A stretch of DNA of 64,000 bases from Chionoecetes opilio (lineage: Eukaryota; Arthropoda; Malacostraca; Decapoda; Majidae), in NCBI GenBank assembly GCA_016584305.1, contig JACEEZ010020103.1, positions 300,285-364,284 on the forward strand, given 5' to 3'. Made by a program: the position numbers and the translations under genes. Position 1 is the stretch's first letter; each line of letters begins with the position of its first letter. Below, piece after piece: positions 51,850 through 63,555 of the stretch. Below the pieces are notes generated by a model. That model was not told the DNA's origin. It searched no databases and was given only the letters and a program-made list of their open reading frames with translations.

Positions 51850-53990
51850 AAAAGGTTGGGACCACGGGTAAAAAACGACTCATACCTAAAGACCGGCGTA
51901 TCCTAATGAAGAAGAGAGGCCACTACAAGAACAAATTGACAAAGTGCCCTCCACCATTCGTAGAAGCCAAGCTGAGAAAGGCCCTCTTGGAAATAGAAAC
52001 CAGCTTAATAAAGTCACATGCAGAACAAAGGAAGAAAGAAGAAATACAGGCAGTGAACAACATAAAGGATAACTCTAAATTTTTCTTCTCCTACGCCAAC
52101 AGGAAAAGCAAAAACATATCGGCAGTAGGACCACTTGAAAGTGTGGTAGGAGGTCTTGAGGGTGATCCAATGAAGATGGCAAATATCCTCAAAGGCCAAT
52201 ATGATAGCGTCTTCAGTGTGCCTAACCCTGTCAAAACTGTTCATGACCCAGCGGTTTTCTTCAACACGCGAGCAATCTCTGCACAGACACCGCACCTGAC
52301 AGAAATTACCCCAGAAACTGAAGAACTAATTGAAGCTATTGACGCCATCAGCTCGGATTCTGCGGCTGGCCCGGATGGCTTTCATGCAAAGTTCTTGAAA
52401 CAATGCAAGCTTGAGCTGGCGGTACCATTGAAATTAATTGTCACAAAGTCCCTTGCATCGGGCATTATTCCCCCCAACCTGAAGGAGGGGATAGTGACAC
52501 CCATCCATAAAGGAGGCAACAAGGGACTGGCCAAAAACTACCGGCCTGTGGTCCTAACCTCCCATATCATTAAGATAATTGAACGAGTGGTCAAATACCA
52601 TCTCACTGATCACTTAGAGAAGACAAATGCTTTTAATGAGGGCCAACACGGCTTTAGAAAAGGCTGGTCCTGCCTGTCGCAATTATTGGCACACCAAGAA
52701 GCCCTATTGGAAGCCACTAGCAAGGGCACCAACGTAGATGTGATCTACTTGGACTTTGCCAAGGCCTTTGACAAAGTTGATCATGGCCTCCTCCTCCACA
52801 AATTAAGGGGCCTTGGCATATCAGGAAACCTTGGAAAGTGGATCCACACTTTCTTGACAGGCAGGACACAAAAGGTATCAGTACAGGGGCACCTCTCAGA
52901 CCCGAGTGACGTGGTAAGTGGAGTTCCGCAGGGGTCAGTGCTGGGACCTCTGTTGTTCCTGATCATGATCGGGGACATTGACAGGGGACTCCGGCACTCC
53001 CAGGCTACCTCTTTTGCCGATGACACAAGGGTAAAGAGGGGAATAGCAACAGAAAGGATGTGGCCCGGTTGCAGGAAGACTTAAATCACCTCCTAGACTG
53101 GGTGATACCAACAACATGTCAATGAACAGCGACAAATTTGAACTAATGAAGTACGGCCCCCTACATAACATCAAGGGAGACACCACCTACCAGGCCCACC
53201 AGCAAACCATCACCCCAGCACACCACGTGCGTGACTTGGGCATCACCATGAGTGCTGATAGTACCTTCTCACAGCACATAATCAACATATCAAACACTGC
53301 CAAGAAATTGACCGGGTGGATCCTCAGGACCTTTCACACCAGGGAGAGGACCTGCATGTTAACACTATGGAAGGCCCTCGTCCTCCCCAGACTGGAGTAT
53401 TGCTGCCAGCTCTGGTCGCCGTACAAGAAAGGGGACATAGTAAAATTGGAAGCTCTACAGAGGTCCTTCACCAGTAAAATCTGGGACTCCCAGCATATGG
53501 ATTACTGGGAGCGTCTACGCCACCTTAGACTGTACTCCCTGCAGAGAAGACGTGAGAGGTACCTAGTAATCTATGTGTGGAAGACCCTAGAGACACTGGT
53601 ACCTGACGTAGGCCTGCAAATAAACCATCATCCAAGGAAAGGTCGACTGTGCTACATCAGGAGAACACAAGCCACCACTCAAAGAGTAGCAACAGTAGTA
53701 CATAACTCATTTACAAGAAATGGGGCTCGTTTGTTCAATGCTGTGCCAAAGGCCATCAGGGAGCTGACTGGAGTATCCACTGACTCCTTCAAGCATCAGC
53801 TGGACAAATGGTTGGCATCAGTGCCTGACGAGCCCCCAACACCAGGCTACCCCAGCACCGGAAGCAACTCTTTGGCGTGCCACCACACCACCAGAGAAGC
53901 GGAGCTGCCTGGTCACAGCGGAGGCCCACCTTAGCTGCGCCCTGGGAGGCGAAATTCTACTAAGTAAACTAAGTAAGTAAGTAAACCCAT
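51850..53990 (+). pseudogene. Jockey/CR1-like LINE, RT to 3' end, two frameshifts
   Basis: 5'-truncated copy: the endonuclease is absent and the frame opens in the linker before the RT. RT blocks in order are SAAGPDGFHAKFLK, NYRPVVLTSHIIKIIERVV, GQHGFRKGWSC, VIYLDFAKAFDKVDH, GVPQGSVLGPLLF and SFADDTRV, where FADD holds the catalytic pair. The frame then shifts near 53,040 and again near 53,105. It resumes as MNSDKFELMKYGP, DLGITMSADSTFS, LEYCCQLWSP and a C-terminal region ending at a TAG at 53,934. The 3' UTR ends in an AAGT tail at about 53,985. With only two shifts it is a recent insertion. Confidence 0.9.
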
Positions 53991-54888
53991 TTTCTCGCGC
54001 TACAAGAGGTTTACTGTCAATCAGCACCCATACGCTAATCCTTACACACTGCCCTCCCACTCTCGCTTCTCTTTGAAGAGTTTTGACGTCTGAGGAACGA
54101 CTTCTTTGTGCCAACAAGTAATGAAAAGGTTGATAAAAGCCTGTGTCCTTAATGAAATGAACATGAAAAACAGCCAACATAGACGCCAAACAAAATAGAA
54201 ACCAGCCAAAAAACTCGCCCAACCGCCAGAGCGAAAAATTTCCCCCCGGAAAGTATAGCATATCGCCCAATTTGGCGTGAAACCCGCCCACCTGGCAACT
54301 CTGCAAGTTGGCCGATCGGCGATCAGCTGAGTCAGGCACGAGCAGTGGTGGAGAGAGGTGATGCTGTGCCATTTGGTCTCCGATTTATAACTGGTAAGTG
54401 TTAAAAAGTGTACAAAACGGACAATATAGTGGCGGGTTTGATGCAGGTCTTGCTAAACCCCCGTGTGTGTGCCTGTATTGCGGGGGTGGGGGACAGAGGC
54501 GAGGCTGGCGGGAAAGTAGGTGAAGGTGAAGTGTCGTGAGTGAGACTTTTTGATGCGGTGTTCAAACTAGGCATGCCACTCCTTGGGATTTTTCATAAAA
54601 TCTTGGGATATTTTTTGTCTATCTTGGTATTTTTTAGGGGATTATTCAAGTATTTCTCCAGTAATTTATCTCAAGGTAAGCATGTGGGTTATAATGGAGG
54701 AGAGTTTCACGTTCGTTTTCAGAGACACCAACTATTTTTTCTTGGCCTACAATAAGTGCTTGTTCTAATGGTGCTAGTTTTATTTTGCGCAAACCAAAAA
54801 AAAAAAAAAAAAAGTATATTTTGTGATTAAGGTTAGGTTAGGTTTCTTTAAAACCTGTAAGGTTAGGTTAAGGCCATCCCAGCAAACA
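53991..54888. other. GC-rich stretch, possible promoter or first exon
   Basis: 54,180-54,560 is relatively GC-rich with 'gccgatcggcgatcagctga' and a good donor ('actggtaagtg') at about 54,391 on the plus strand. It could be a non-coding first exon, but no start codon context or second exon was found. A poly(A) run is at 54,797 and two GGTTAGGTTA units lie near 54,835 and 54,862. Confidence 0.3.
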
Positions 54889-55370
54889 CACTACGTAAAC
54901 CTTACGTTTTGAGAAGGTAGCGTTTTGGTAACGTTAGGAAAATTCGTAATATATACGTAAATCATGCGTTCACTCTTGAATTGTCTATGTTGTATTTAGG
55001 TAGTGTTTGGTTACGTCGCTACGATACGTTTTTTGAACGTAATTAAGACGTTATGTAATACGTGTTTCTTCTACTAATATATTACGTAGTGGTTTTACGT
55101 TTCAATTACGTATTTATAACATCATGATGTAACGTGATATTAGAGGATTCAAAACGTTATATATACCTAATGAATATGTGGATACATATGTTAAAGATAC
55201 GTAAGTATAACGTAAATATGAATTGTGTATGTTGTATTTAGGTAGTGTTTGGTTACGTCGCTACAATACGTTTTTCAACGTAATTAAGACGTTACAGAAA
55301 TACGTGTTTCTTCTACTAATATAGTACGTAGTGGTTTTACGTTTCAATTACGTACTTATAACATCATGAT
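54889..55370 (+). mobile_element. ACGTA-rich element with a 150-bp internal duplication
   Basis: Starts CCCAGCAAACACACTACGTA. The segment 'tatgttgtatttaggtagtg' to 'ataacatcatgat' occurs at 54,978-55,129 and again at 55,220-55,370 with few changes. Many TTACGT/ACGTAA motifs. A related start CCCAGCTAACACACTTAC is at 62,457. No coding frame. Family unknown. Confidence 0.6.
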
Positions 55371-55372
55371 CA

Positions 55373-55487
55373 GAGCTGGGCAGTATTTAAATACATTTGT
55401 ATTTAAATACAGTTGTGTATTTAGAAATGTATTTATAAATACATTGGTTGTCATGTATTTAAATACAGTATTTAACATGTGGGCCAT
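55373..55487 (+). mobile_element. CAGAGCTGGGCAGTATTTAA-type hAT MITE end
   Basis: CAGAGCTGGGCAGTATTTAA followed by repeated TATTTAAATAC. This is a common start of hAT-like non-autonomous elements. The right end is missing, replaced by a Helitron 3' end. Confidence 0.5.
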
Positions 55488-55554
55488 TGGCCCACCAATA
55501 GCCCTCCGCAGGAGCTAGCCAAAAAGTCCGCCCGGAGGGCGGCTTTGCGGCTAG
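55488..55554 (+). mobile_element. Helitron-like 3' terminus
   Basis: 'gccctccgcaggagctagcc' then the hairpin CCGCCCGGAGGGCGG, TTTGCGG and CTAG, followed by T. Same terminus as at 29,145. Confidence 0.7.
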
Positions 55555-55924
55555 TATATCATATATGCTCAAAACCCTACCGTAGATAACAATAGTCGTC
55601 AGAAGCAATAATGTCACCAGCCGCCATATATTACGAATTACAGCATCCTACTGATTTGTATGTGCCAATGAAGATGATACACAGTAGTTTACATCATGAC
55701 TGTATATATAATCTACCCTGTTTCAGCGTTGTTTTATGCTTTGTATCTGCAAGTATATATACGGTTTCAAATTTCGCTACTCTTTTTTTTTTCGGGCGAC
55801 GACGACGGCGGGAGGACACTCAGAACATAAATACTAGCTGGTGACCTTAGTTTGGTCGCCACTCTGGTGATATTTTTTTAATTTGTTCATTTATAGCCAT
55901 AATATGACACAGATGAAGACACAA

Positions 55925-55998
55925 AATAACACAGACTCTCCAGATAGCCCCTTCTAACTTTCCTGAAATCATGGATGTAGAAATGCCAGTATTAACGC
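55925..55998 (-). mobile_element. Helitron-like internal fragment
   Basis: 'cagactctccagatagcccc' and 'catggatgtagaaatg' match the body of the 27.9- and 38.0-kb copies. Only about 75 bp remains. Confidence 0.55.
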
Positions 55999-56070
55999 CA
56001 CCACACGTCTGTAGCTACATCGAAAAAAACGTTGTCTTGGCGACTTTAGTGTTATCTACGGTACCTATAA

Positions 56071-56327
56071 CTGTCGCCGATAGGAATTCTCGCCGACGTC
56101 GGCGAGTGTTCCAATTTTTCACATCGGCGAGTGTTCCTATTTCTGGGGTTATTTCTAGTTCTTGATCTTGAGTTAGGTTATGTGGTTAGGTTATGTTGGC
56201 CAGTTGACCTATGTCCAGGTTAGGTTACTGAACGAGCGAGGGCTTTACCAGTGAAAGTCGCCAAAATTTCAACGTCTGCGAGAGCTCTCGGTTGGCGATT
56301 CGACGAGCATTCCTATATCGGCGACAG
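56071..56327. mobile_element. MITE with CTGTCGCCGATAGGAAT ends
   Basis: CTGTCGCCGATAGGAAT on the left and ATTCCTATATCGGCGACAG on the right pair with a small bulge. Inner 'tctcgccgacgtcggcgag' is itself a palindrome. Contains GGTTAGGTTA units. Confidence 0.65.
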
Positions 56328-56616
56328 ATCCATAAACCCTCTAAACTGCCACATACGTTAATTTTTTGTCTAACGACATCCCGCTCGGTTGAAGACGAAA
56401 CTATTTATTTAATGCTATGGCTATAATCTGATTTGCATTAATTGATTGCATTAATCTGATAACCATTTCGCGTCAATTTTTTTTTGTTTTTTTTGTTGAC
56501 GGGGGTTTATCTCCCTTAAGAAGCCATTTCAAGGCAAAAATACCAGAGTAAGTAAAAAATTATCAATACTAATTTGAAGTGATAATTTCTATTTTGAAAT
56601 ATTGTCTCAGATTCAA

Positions 56617-57885
56617 TCAATCATTGGGGGCATACGCCGGGGGGCGCGTCGCCTCGCCCACCCTACGACGCCACTCCCGGGGGCCACCACGCGCGAGTTC
56701 CCATGCAGGCTCCTTTCCCATACCAAGCAGCTCTCGACAAGAAACATCAACTTGCCCCAGCCACGAGCCTTGTGGGCGCCCCCTTGGCCTCCTCCACGCC
56801 GGATTGTCTCTTACAGATACAACCCGATGGGAAGGATCGGTTTCAGGGTAGCGTGCCACATGCCCATATAGCCGAAGTTGGCGCTGACAGACTATGCAGG
56901 TAATAGGCCTCGATTCAGTCTCACTGTGCAATCGCTGATTTGACACTTAATCATCCCAGCGATACCCCATGATTCTGCGAAGACACTTATTACCAAAGGC
57001 ATTGATTTGTCTCTTCAAGTCACTATTTAGTGTCCATGTCTCGCAACCATAGAGTAAGACAGGGATCACAAGCGATTTGAAGATCCGGATCTTTGTCCTC
57101 CTGCACAGGTACCGACAATGCTAAATACTCCCGCTGAGCGACTCCATAACACCGTGGGCTATGCCAATCCGCCGTAAGACTTCTTGACGTGACCCGCCGT
57201 CATTATGGACTGCGCTACCAAGGTATGTAAAACTTTCCAAGATCTCAATGTCCTCGCCACACGCATGAACAGACTGTACTGCTTCATCTAGTAAGTCTCC
57301 AAACACCTGGACCTTGGTCTTGAGCCAGGAGACCTCAAGTCCCAAAGGCTTTGCCTCCTCATGCAGCACCTCGAGAGCCATCACCAGGACCTCCAGCGAC
57401 TCAGCAAAGATTACTGCATCATCGGCAAAACCAAGATCGGTGATCTTGGTGTTGCCGACGGATGCTCCACAATCACTTTGATCTACAACCTTTTCCAATA
57501 CCCAGTCCATACAAGCGTTGAAAAGTGATGGGGCAAGGACGCACCCTTGCCTCACTCCTGTATTCACAAGAAAGAAGCTGGATACACCTGCCCCACACTT
57601 CACAGCACTCTCAGTCCCAGAATACAGACCAGTTATCAAACCAATAGTCCTTGCAGGAATCCCTCGAAGTCGCAGAAGATCCCAGAGTGACTCACGATGC
57701 ACTGAGTCAAATGCCTTCTTGAGATCAACATAGGCTGCAAGCATCCCCTGTCGAAACTCACGTCGGCGTTCTACCAGGACACGAAGCGCTAGGATACGGT
57801 CCGTTGTTGACTTACCAGGCGTGAACCCAGACTGCTGAGGTCTCTGATGCTTCACCAGATGACTGCGAATGTTCAGATATGGCAA
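56617..57885 (-). pseudogene. RTE-like LINE, 3' half, cut by a foldback
   Basis: The minus strand encodes RT blocks QSGFTPGKSTTDRILALRV, AYVDLKKAFDSVHRESLWD, GVRQGCVLAPSLFNACMDW, DLGFADDAVIFAESLE and ESFTYLGSAVHNDGG. After a frameshift near 57,120 it continues as LLYGCETWTLN-type sequence, a stop near 56,948, then RQLRLYGHVARYPE and a PPAYAPND end at 56,617. The upstream RT and endonuclease are absent because the foldback element begins at 57,886. The set of motifs is that of RTE-type LINEs common in crustaceans. Confidence 0.85.
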
Positions 57886-58842
57886 CCCATAGACCACTGT
57901 ATACCTGGACTGCGCACGAGACAATGTTTTGAATTGCGGGGCTGCATAGGGGCCTGCAGGGTGCCCGACAAAGAGATATAGTGGTCTATGGACTATCATA
58001 TAGACTGGTTTATCAGTATATATGACATACTGTAATATTTGTAAATGTTTGTTCTATAATATTATCAAATAAAAAACAGTAAAACACGATAAAGAAATGC
58101 CATTATGAGACTGAAGAAATATGCATGAACTTAATATTCACTTCAACTCTTCGCCATTTAAAACTTTGCGAGTCAACTTTTATCATGAAGGGTATCAATA
58201 GAAGCGCAATTTTATTAGCTTTCCATTGCTATATTTCGTTATCTGATGAATTAATTAGAACCATGCATAAATTAGCGTTAAATAAATAAATAAAATCATC
58301 AATCGGGTAATTTTCCCGATTGCTGAGGTTATTTATTTAGTCAACGCTAATTTATACATGGTACTAATTCATTTATCAGAAAAAGAAATATATAAGTAAA
58401 TAAATAACATCATCAATCGGGAAAATTACCAGATTGATGATTTTATTTATTTAGTTAACGCTAATTTATGCATGGTTCTAATTCATTTATCAGATAACGA
58501 AACACATCAATGGAAAGCTAATAAAATTGCGATTCTATTGATACAATTGATGATAAAAGTTGACTCGCAAAGTTTTAAATGGCGAAGAGTTAAGTGAATA
58601 TTAAGTTCATGCATATTTCTTCATAATCTCGTAACGGCATTTCTTTAGCGTGTTTTACTGTTTTTTATTTGATAATATTATAGAACAAACATTTACGAAG
58701 ATCACAGTATATCATATATACTGATAAACCAGTCTATATGATCCGTATATATATATATGAATCCGAGGGGCCCTCCGATTACAGGCCCTTGTGCGACAGG
58801 CCGATATTCTGTGCGCAGTCCAGGTATACAGTGGTCTATGGG
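57886..58842. mobile_element. AT-rich foldback element, copy B
   Basis: CCCATAGACCACTGTATACC on the left and GGTATACAGTGGTCTATGGG on the right are exact mirrors. Inside, 'catatagactggtttatcag' and its mirror and the 'gtaaatgtttgttctataat' arms pair over about 350 bp, with a centre containing 'atcaatcgggtaattttccc'. Same family as 46.8 and 9.6 kb. It interrupts the RTE-like LINE. Confidence 0.85.
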
Positions 58843-59129
58843 CAACCCTAATATTGTTTGAACTTCTTTCTTTTATTGTTTGAACTTCTCCTCACTCCTT
58901 CCTCTCACTACACACCTGCCTTCACCTCCTCCTTCCTACAATATAAATATTACCACTGCAAGGCAATACTTTATCAACACACTAGGAAATATTTGGTTGT
59001 ATGACTTGTATCCCTCCACAGCCCACCATAACCAGCACTTGGTAGTCACTGCACACGCCAGGTATAAACTACATGCTGCATGGCTAATTTAGGGTTTCCC
59101 GGCACACCTTGGCTTATATTGGCTTGCTG

Positions 59130-59943
59130 GAAGTTTACTCACATCCAACCTGTTCCTAAGAAGGGTGACCGTTCTAATCCTTCAAACTACCGTCCTATAG
59201 CTTTGACTTCCTGCCTTTCTAAAGTTTTTGAATCTATACTTAATAAGAAGATTCTTAAGCATCTATCTGCTCACAATCTTCTATCTGATCATCAGTACGG
59301 TTTCCGTAAAGGGCGATCTACTGGCGATCTTCTAGCTTTCCTAACTGAATCTTGATCATCCTCCTTCAGGGGTTTCTGTGAAACTTTTGCTGTTGCCCTT
59401 GACATATCAAAAGCTTTTGATAGAGTCTGGCACAAATCTTTAATTTCCAAACTACCCTCATTCGGTTTCTATCCTTCTCTCTGTACCTTCATCTTAAGTT
59501 TCCTTTCAAACCGTTCTATTGCAGCTACTGTAGACGGACATTGTTCTTCTCCTAAATCTATCAATAGTGGTGTTCCCCAGGGTTCTGTCCTATCACCCAC
59601 TCTCTTTCTATTATTCATTAATGATCTTCTAAGTCTAACTCAAAGCCCTATCCACTCCTACGCTGATGATTCTACCCTGCATTTTTCAACGTCGTTTATT
59701 AGACGTCCAACTCAACAGGAACTAAGTGATTCACGGAGAGATGCCACCGAGCGCCTAACTTCTGATCTTTCTATAATTTCTGATTGGGGCAAAGCAAACC
59801 TTGTTTTGTTCAATGCCTCAAAAACCCAATTTCTTCACCTATCTACTCGACAAAACCTACCAGATAACTATCCCCTCTTCTTCAATGACACTCAAAGTTC
59901 TGTCTCCTTCGACAATGAACATTCTAGGACTATCCTTTACTAA
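59130..59943 (+). pseudogene. Jockey-like LINE RT fragment
   Basis: One frame with a single TGA (59,353) gives PVPKKGDRSNPSNYRPIALT, GFRKGRSTGDLLAF, VALDISKAFDRVWH, GVPQGSVLSPTLFLLFINDL, IHSYADDSTLH and ISDWGKANLV. These are RT blocks in jockey-clade order with YADD intact. Both ends are missing, and a CACACATACA tract follows. Otherwise well preserved. Confidence 0.85.
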
Positions 59944-60007
59944 TCTATTAAACTATCACACACGCACTCACACATACACACACACATACAAACACATACA
60001 TACACAC

Positions 60008-60779
60008 TAGTGATGGACTGAATATTCGCATTCGCAATTGCGAATATTTGCATGTTTTTTCAATATTCGCATTCGCACTCCCACTCGTAGTTGTTTGCGA
60101 ATATGCGAATATTTTGCCCAAATCAATAAACTTACAAAAAAAGGAGAAAATAACAAGTGAACACAATATTACGCAAGCAAACATATAAATAAATTTAAAA
60201 TTTAGCCGAGCATTAGTTACAAGCATGGGGTGAGGAGGCGTAGTGGTAGCCAAGGCCATGGTTCCTTGAACACTAACTCCATTCTCCACCCTTCAACAGA
60301 CTAAAGCAGCCGCTTCTCTCAAGTTCACTGAACTCAACTCATTGCTTGCCTCGTGCACTATACTGCAGTAATTAAGCATCTTCTCTTTCACCCACGAACA
60401 CAATCAACTTTTTTTGTGTGATGTTTGTGTGATGTGTCACTTCACTGATATTGCACAGTGTAAACTTTGCAATAATAGTTATTGATATATTAGCTAATAC
60501 TAATTATTCATGCAAGATATTATCATGTAAATATTTGTGTAAGAGTGGGTCCTCGTCCCAAGCTGGCAACATAGAAAATTGAATGGAATTTACATTAGAC
60601 ATTAATTTTTTTATGTCTGAACTCTTACAATACATACAAAATATTTCAGTTACCTGTATGTTATAAAAAATTACGTATTAAATGAAATGTTATGTAATAT
60701 TCGCAATTCGTATTCGCAAATATCAAAACCAAATATTCGCATTCGCGAATACGGAAAATAGACATTCGGTCCATCACTA
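60008..60779. mobile_element. hAT-like non-autonomous element with perfect 8-bp target duplication
   Basis: Ends TAGTGATGGACTGAATATTC and its near mirror 'cattcggtccatcacta'. ATACACAC flanks both sides (60,000-60,007 and 60,780-60,787), the 8-bp duplication of hAT elements. Subterminal 'attcgcaattgcgaata' repeats are palindromic. No transposase. Inserted in a CA/TA simple repeat after the jockey-like relic. Confidence 0.85.
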
Positions 60780-60787
60780 ATACACAC

Positions 60788-61095
60788 ACACACACACACA
60801 TACATACACACATGCACTCATACACACATACATACATACACACACACGCGCGCGCGCACACACACACAATATATGATATAATATAATATAAGTCGGTTAA
60901 AATGAGAGAGAGAGAAGGGAAAGGAAGGAGAGAGAGAGAGGGAGAAGGGAAAGGAAGGAGAGAGAGAGAGAGATAAGGGAAAGGAAGGGGAGAGAGAGAG
61001 AGGAAAGGAAGGAGAGAGAGAGATGAGAGAAAGGAGAGAGAAGAAAGAGAAAGGCAAGAGAGAGAGATAAAGAAAGAGAGAGAGAGAAGGGAAAA
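60788..61095. repeat. CA-rich then (GA)n simple repeats
   Basis: CA/CATA repeats to 60,868 with a CGCGCGCG core, then GA-rich units with the recurring 'gagaagggaaaggaaggag' from 60,903. Confidence 0.9.
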
Positions 61096-61548
61096 GAAAG
61101 TCCTCTTCCACTTCGTCTCCTTCGTTAACAAACCTTGTTAACTCTTCCCGTTTATTTATAAATAAAGACGGGATTGTTATCGTAGGACACCTGAACGTGC
61201 CTTGTTGATCAACAAGTAAATATTCCCGTTTTCTTCCGCCTTTGTTAGTAAACAGACGTTCCCTCGTAAACAGTAAGGCTGGGCAGGAACCGTTAATTTT
61301 GGAACCGCAGGTTCCGGTTCCATAGACTCTCGGAATCGTTGGAACCGGTCCGGAACCGGTTCCGGTAATTTAAAAAAAAAATAATAATAAAAAATATAGC
61401 AAATAAAACAATACAAAAAACTTATAATAAAAAAATATATATAAATAAAAAATAAAAAATAAAACAAATTAGTAAATAAAAAACATCAATAAATATATAT
61501 ATATATAAAATAAGTACATATATAAATATAAAATAAAAAAATATAAAT
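61096..61548. other. Gene-free stretch with a GGAACCG-rich palindromic block
   Basis: 61,283-61,370 holds repeated GGAACCG/CGGTTCC motifs in both directions, as in subterminal regions of hAT-like elements. After 61,370 it is nearly pure AT. Confidence 0.4.
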
Positions 61549-61561
61549 TAGATTAAAAAAA

Positions 61562-61601
<40 letters not shown>

Positions 61602-61658
61602 GTATTATATATATAATATATAATATATAATATGATATAATATATATATATATATATA

Positions 61659-61717
<59 letters not shown>

Positions 61718-61771
61718 ACATATATATTTATTTATGTATAATATATAATATATATTTATATAATATGTAAA

Positions 61772-61821
<50 letters not shown>

Positions 61822-61822
61822 T
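61549..61822. repeat. Poly(A) and (TA)n tract
   Basis: A 27-bp poly(A) run and then long TA stretches with ATA slips. Confidence 0.95.
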
Positions 61823-61869
61823 ATTAGATTATGATTTAGTCTGCGGTACGCCACTGCCTATGAGTCATA

Positions 61870-62456
61870 TCTATAATAATATAAGCGAGTGTGTGTGTGT
61901 GTGTCTGCTCCAGGTGCCGCTCCCTGTGGCGGAATTCCCTCATATGGCACAGTTTTGGAACCGGCTCGAGCAGGGGAAGGTTTTAAGCCTATATATGAGA
62001 TGATCCGATCACTTTTTTTTTCTTTTTTTTTAGCAGCCTATTAGCGAGAATTGTGAAAAAAAAGTGGGTTGCGAGAATTGAGGAAACCTTGATGTAGGGT
62101 GATGGGTAATGGGTGAGTGAATGGGTGGGGTGATGGGTAATGGGTGTGGGGTGATGGGTGAGTGAATGGGTGGGGGGTGATGGGTGATGGGTGAGGGAAT
62201 AGATGGGGGGTGATGGGTAATGGGTGAGTGAATGGGTGTGTGGTGATGGATAATAATGGGTGAGTGAATGGGTGGGGGGTGGTGGGTAATGGGTGGGGGG
62301 TGATGGGTAATGGGTGAGTGAATGGGTTGGGGGTGATGTGAATAGGTTGGCGTTAATACATACATTTCTACATCCATGATTTCAGGAAAGCTACAAGGGG
62401 CTATCTGGAGAGTCTGTGTTTGGTGGGCCTTCGGGCCACCAAACACAGGTGGTGGC
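61870..62456 (+). mobile_element. Helitron-like element, plus strand, 3' end missing
   Basis: Begins A|TCTATAATAATATAAGCGAG then a GT repeat, the family's 5' end. The body has the GGGTGATGGGTAATGGGTGA array and 'gatttcaggaaagctacaag'. It stops at 'ggtggtggcccag', where an ACGTA-type element begins, so the hairpin-CTAG end is absent. Confidence 0.75.
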
Positions 62457-62820
62457 CCAGCTAACACACTTACATATTTTGTACGTAGTATAAAGGTAGC
62501 GGTTTTGTAACTTTTACGTAGCAAAAATACGTAACTAATACGAATTTGTGTGGACGCCCAGGTGCGTCCTAACTACGTATTTCACTACGTAACTGACAAC
62601 CTTTCTACAACATTTTGGGAACCATTTGCACGTTTCAAAAACGTTTGTACTGCCTTTTTAACACGTTCCATCATCTTTTCACAACCTATTTGCTACATCC
62701 CACTAAGTTTTTGCTACGTTACTACTACCTTCAGCGAGCACATTGCCACAACCTTCCTGGTACGTACCATATTAGCCTACCTTTCTGCAACAGTTCTTGC
62801 TATACAGCTCCTTTGAGTTG
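62457..62820 (+). mobile_element. ACGTA-type element, relic
   Basis: CCCAGCTAACACACTTAC followed by many TACGTA/ACGTA motifs to about 62,610, related to 54.9 kb. The right border is not defined. Confidence 0.4.
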
Positions 62821-63555
62821 GAAGATGTATAGTTGTGTAAATACTTATACAGCGAGTAATTTGTGCAAAGCGTGCACTAGCCCACCAGTAAAGACTCCTC
62901 ACTAGTGTCCGCCCTGTTTATGAGGTGATCATAATGTCTTGCCACAGTAGGTTAGCTTTTACTTAATGATCCTCGTGTCAATGTGAAAATATATACTCCT
63001 TCAGATATATTTGAATCCTAAAAATGAAAATCTAAGTAGTCCCAATATCCCATAATATCATGTATGTGACTTTTTTTTATTGATTATAGTTTTGAATATA
63101 TTTTAAGTTTACCGTTTAAAAGTTTGAAATCATTACATTTGATTATATAATAAGCATAACAAATAATACAATTTGATTTACTAGAACTTATAATAGTATA
63201 CCGTATTAATTAACATTTTCTCTAATATGAACCTAATAGAAAACGTTTCTAAATAGACTATAATAAGAAACAATACATGCATAATAACCTGAAATTTACT
63301 CTTTACTTCAAATTAAATTTCTTCATCCAAGCAACCGTATTTTGAATGTGAACCATATGTATTTCCGTCACAAAATCGTAAATAAAAATAAATAATTAAA
63401 GGTGCTATAAACGTGCTAAAAAGGTGATTTTGTCACATGAATGCTCTACGTAGTTTGTACGTTATTTCGTGTATATAGATCTACCTGATATAAGTCACCT
63501 GCTTTTCACCATAACTCCGATTGGAATTCACGTGGATAACGGTTTATGTCATATT
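62821..63555. other. AT-rich stretch, no feature
   Basis: No coding frame, repeat end or RNA gene recognised. Confidence 0.45.
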
